From: Sulfurimonas sp.
GTDB lineage: Bacteria; Campylobacterota; Campylobacteria; Campylobacterales; Sulfurimonadaceae
Direction of reading: 5' to 3'
Assembly (NCBI GenBank): GCA_026988735.1
Contig: JALSKR010000264.1
Location: 1 to 6,930 of the forward strand
Length of the DNA: 6,930 nucleotides
In this document: piece by piece, positions 5,685-6,930 of the stretch
Layout of the letters: each line of letters begins with the position of its first letter
Numbering within the stretch: the stretch's first letter is position 1
Translations under genes and position numbers: made by a program
The notes under the pieces: generated by a model
The model's database searches: none
What the model saw: the letters and a program-made list of their open reading frames with translations, nothing else
Told to the model about the DNA's origin: nothing

Positions 5685-6575
5685 ATGGCAAACTTGAAAG
5701 ATATTCAAAGACAGATTAAGAGTGTTTCAAACACTCAAAAGACGACTCGTGCGATGAAGCTTGTTTCGACTGCCAAGCTACGCCGTGCAGAAGAACTTGC
5801 AAAACGTTCTCGTCTTTATGCTCAAAAAATGAATCAGGTAATTGCCGAAATAGCTGGACGCATAGAATGTAACAGAGTTGGAGGGTTGGAAAATCGCTGT
5901 TTTACAGCAATAGAAAACCCAAAAATGGTTGACATTATTTTTGTAACTGCAGATAAAGGTTTGTGCGGCGGTTTTAATATTCAAACTATTAAAGCTGTAA
6001 ATAAACTTCTAAAAGAGTACAAAGAGAAAAAAGTAAAAGTGCGTTTACGCGGTATCGGTAAAAAAGGAATAGAATACTACAAGTACAATGAAGTTGAAAT
6101 GTTTGATACTGTCATTAATTTGAGTTCTAAGCCGAATAAAACGAGATCTGATGAATTTATAAAAACTTCTATCGAAGATTACAAAGAGGGCAAAACGGAT
6201 GCTGTTCATATTATTTATAACGGCTATAAAAACATGATAACGCAAGAGTTACATGTAAATAATGTTTTACCTATTGATGTAAATGATTTTGACTGTAAAG
6301 AAGTAGAATCAAAATCAATGATGGAAATTGAAGCAGAAGATGAAGATAAAATGCTTGAGTCTTTAATTGAAAAATATGTAAATTACAATATGTACTACTC
6401 TTTGATTGATTCGGTTGCTGCAGAGCACTCTGCACGTATGCAGGCTATGGATACAGCAACGAACAATGCAAAAGAGATGGTAAAAAGTTTAAATGTACAA
6501 TACAATAAAGCGCGTCAAGCCGCTATTACTACAGAGCTGATAGAAATTATCAGTGGTGTGGAGTCTATGAAATAA
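5685..6575 (+). CDS. atpG: F1Fo ATP synthase subunit gamma
   Basis: Gamma is the central rotor shaft that couples c-ring rotation to conformational change in the alpha3beta3 head. The protein has 296 residues, slightly longer than E. coli gamma (287). The N-terminal helix is typical: [20 protein letters not shown], then [16 protein letters not shown]. The Rossmann-like core carries [11 protein letters not shown] at residues 88-98. The C-terminal helix has [20 protein letters not shown] (243-262) and [19 protein letters not shown] (273-291), which pair with the N-terminal helix as the coiled coil. An acidic stretch ([14 protein letters not shown], 214-227) sits before the C-terminal helix. The cysteine pair used for redox control in chloroplast gamma is not evident, although C62 and C72 are ten residues apart in an unrelated position. 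The ATG at 5685 has AAGGA at 5673-5677, overlapping the atpA stop. The TAA stop shares its last A with an ATG in the atpD frame. Confidence 0.98.
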   Translation: MANLKDIQRQIKSVSNTQKTTRAMKLVSTAKLRRAEELAKRSRLYAQKMNQVIAEIAGRIECNRVGGLENRCFTAIENPKMVDIIFVTADKGLCGGFNIQTIKAVNKLLKEYKEKKVKVRLRGIGKKGIEYYKYNEVEMFDTVINLSSKPNKTRSDEFIKTSIEDYKEGKTDAVHIIYNGYKNMITQELHVNNVLPIDVNDFDCKEVESKSMMEIEAEDEDKMLESLIEKYVNYNMYYSLIDSVAAEHSARMQAMDTATNNAKEMVKSLNVQYNKARQAAITTELIEIISGVESMK

Positions 6576-6586
6576 TGGAGAAAAAT

Positions 6587-6930
6587 ATGATTGGAAAAAT
6601 TAGCCAGGTAATGGGTCCTGTTGTTGATGTTGATTTTGATGGTTATCTTCCAGTAATTAACGAAGCAATTGAAGTGAATGTTAATTTAGAAGGTAGTGAA
6701 CATCGTTTGGTATTAGAAGTTGCAGCACACTTAGGTGACGGTCGTGTGAGAACGATTGCAATGGATATGAGTGAAGGTTTGGTTCGTGGTATGGACGCAA
6801 AAGCTACTGGTGCACCGATCAGTGTTCCTGTAGGTGAAAAAGTACTCGGCCGTATCTTTAATGTAATCGGTGAGACAATTGATGGTGGTGAGCAGGTTAC
6901 AGACGCGCCTACATGGTCAATTCACCGTGA
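6587..6930 (+). CDS. atpD: F1Fo ATP synthase subunit beta, N-terminal part (3' truncated by window edge)
   Basis: Beta is the catalytic subunit of F1. Only the first 114 codons plus two bases are in the window. They cover the N-terminal beta-barrel, [17 protein letters not shown] (1-17), [20 protein letters not shown] (41-60) and [15 protein letters not shown] (61-75), then [19 protein letters not shown] (81-99), all standard for beta. The P-loop and catalytic glutamate lie beyond the right edge. I chose ATG 6587 because GGAG at 6577-6580 is six bases upstream and the resulting N-terminus matches the family. ATG 6575 in the same frame would add MEKN and overlap the atpG stop as TAATG. Codon choice (CGT, GGT, GTT) resembles atpA. 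The gap to atpG is 11 bases, so the genes are cotranscribed. atpC is expected next in this gene order but is not visible. Confidence 0.98.
   Translation, partial: MIGKISQVMGPVVDVDFDGYLPVINEAIEVNVNLEGSEHRLVLEVAAHLGDGRVRTIAMDMSEGLVRGMDAKATGAPISVPVGEKVLGRIFNVIGETIDGGEQVTDAPTWSIHR

Noticed and set aside
1..6930. Defence system, mobile element, CRISPR array, tRNA or other RNA gene, replication origin
   Set aside because: All the DNA is accounted for by core genes with tiny gaps. No transposase, inverted terminal repeats, spaced repeats, tRNA-like fold or DnaA-box cluster was seen.

Overview
The window is a compact, AT-rich, single-strand block of housekeeping genes. It very probably comes from a chromosome of a Campylobacterota (Epsilonproteobacteria) member, most like Sulfurimonas and relatives. 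This rests on the gene order fmt–birA–parA–parB–atpF'–atpF–atpH–atpA–atpG–atpD, which from memory matches Helicobacter pylori HP1141 to HP1132. It also rests on protein features typical of the phylum: a BirA without a DNA-binding domain, a GIGSR loop in BirA, a b subunit with a signal-like N-terminus, and an F-ATPase operon that opens with tandem b'/b genes. Placement at genus level is recalled similarity, not a search result.

Layout: positions 3-326 are the 3' end of fmt (initiator-tRNA formylation). birA (biotin protein ligase) overlaps its end and starts at a TTG. birA, parA and parB are joined by start/stop overlaps (ATGA at 939-942, TAATG at 1719-1723), which indicates one translationally coupled unit. 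A 72-base gap (2582-2653) follows. It holds no recognisable terminator, a TATAAT -10 element, and a very strong Shine-Dalgarno sequence for the next gene. From 2654 to the right edge runs the F1Fo ATP synthase operon: atpF' (b'), atpF (b), atpH (delta), atpA (alpha), atpG (gamma) and the 5' 344 bases of atpD (beta). The genes are separated by 1 to 23 bases. No gene-free stretch exceeds 72 bases.

How the genes work together: the atp genes encode the peripheral stalk (b, b', delta) and most of the F1 catalytic head (alpha, gamma, beta). The membrane a and c subunits (atpB, atpE) are not upstream of atpF', the place where many bacteria carry them; in H. pylori they lie elsewhere. ParA and ParB are the chromosome-partitioning ATPase and the parS-binding CTPase clamp. 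Fmt and BirA are unrelated housekeeping enzymes carried in the same cluster.

This is an ordinary core-genome region. I found no mobile element, CRISPR array, RNA gene or evident new system. The points worth a second look are modest: a serine in BirA at the position of E. coli R118, a signal-peptide-like N-terminus on AtpF, a candidate internal promoter before atpA, tiny out-of-frame ATG ORFs touching both GTG starts (atpF and atpA), a possible anti-Shine-Dalgarno pairing upstream of atpF', and a near-parS half-site inside atpA.
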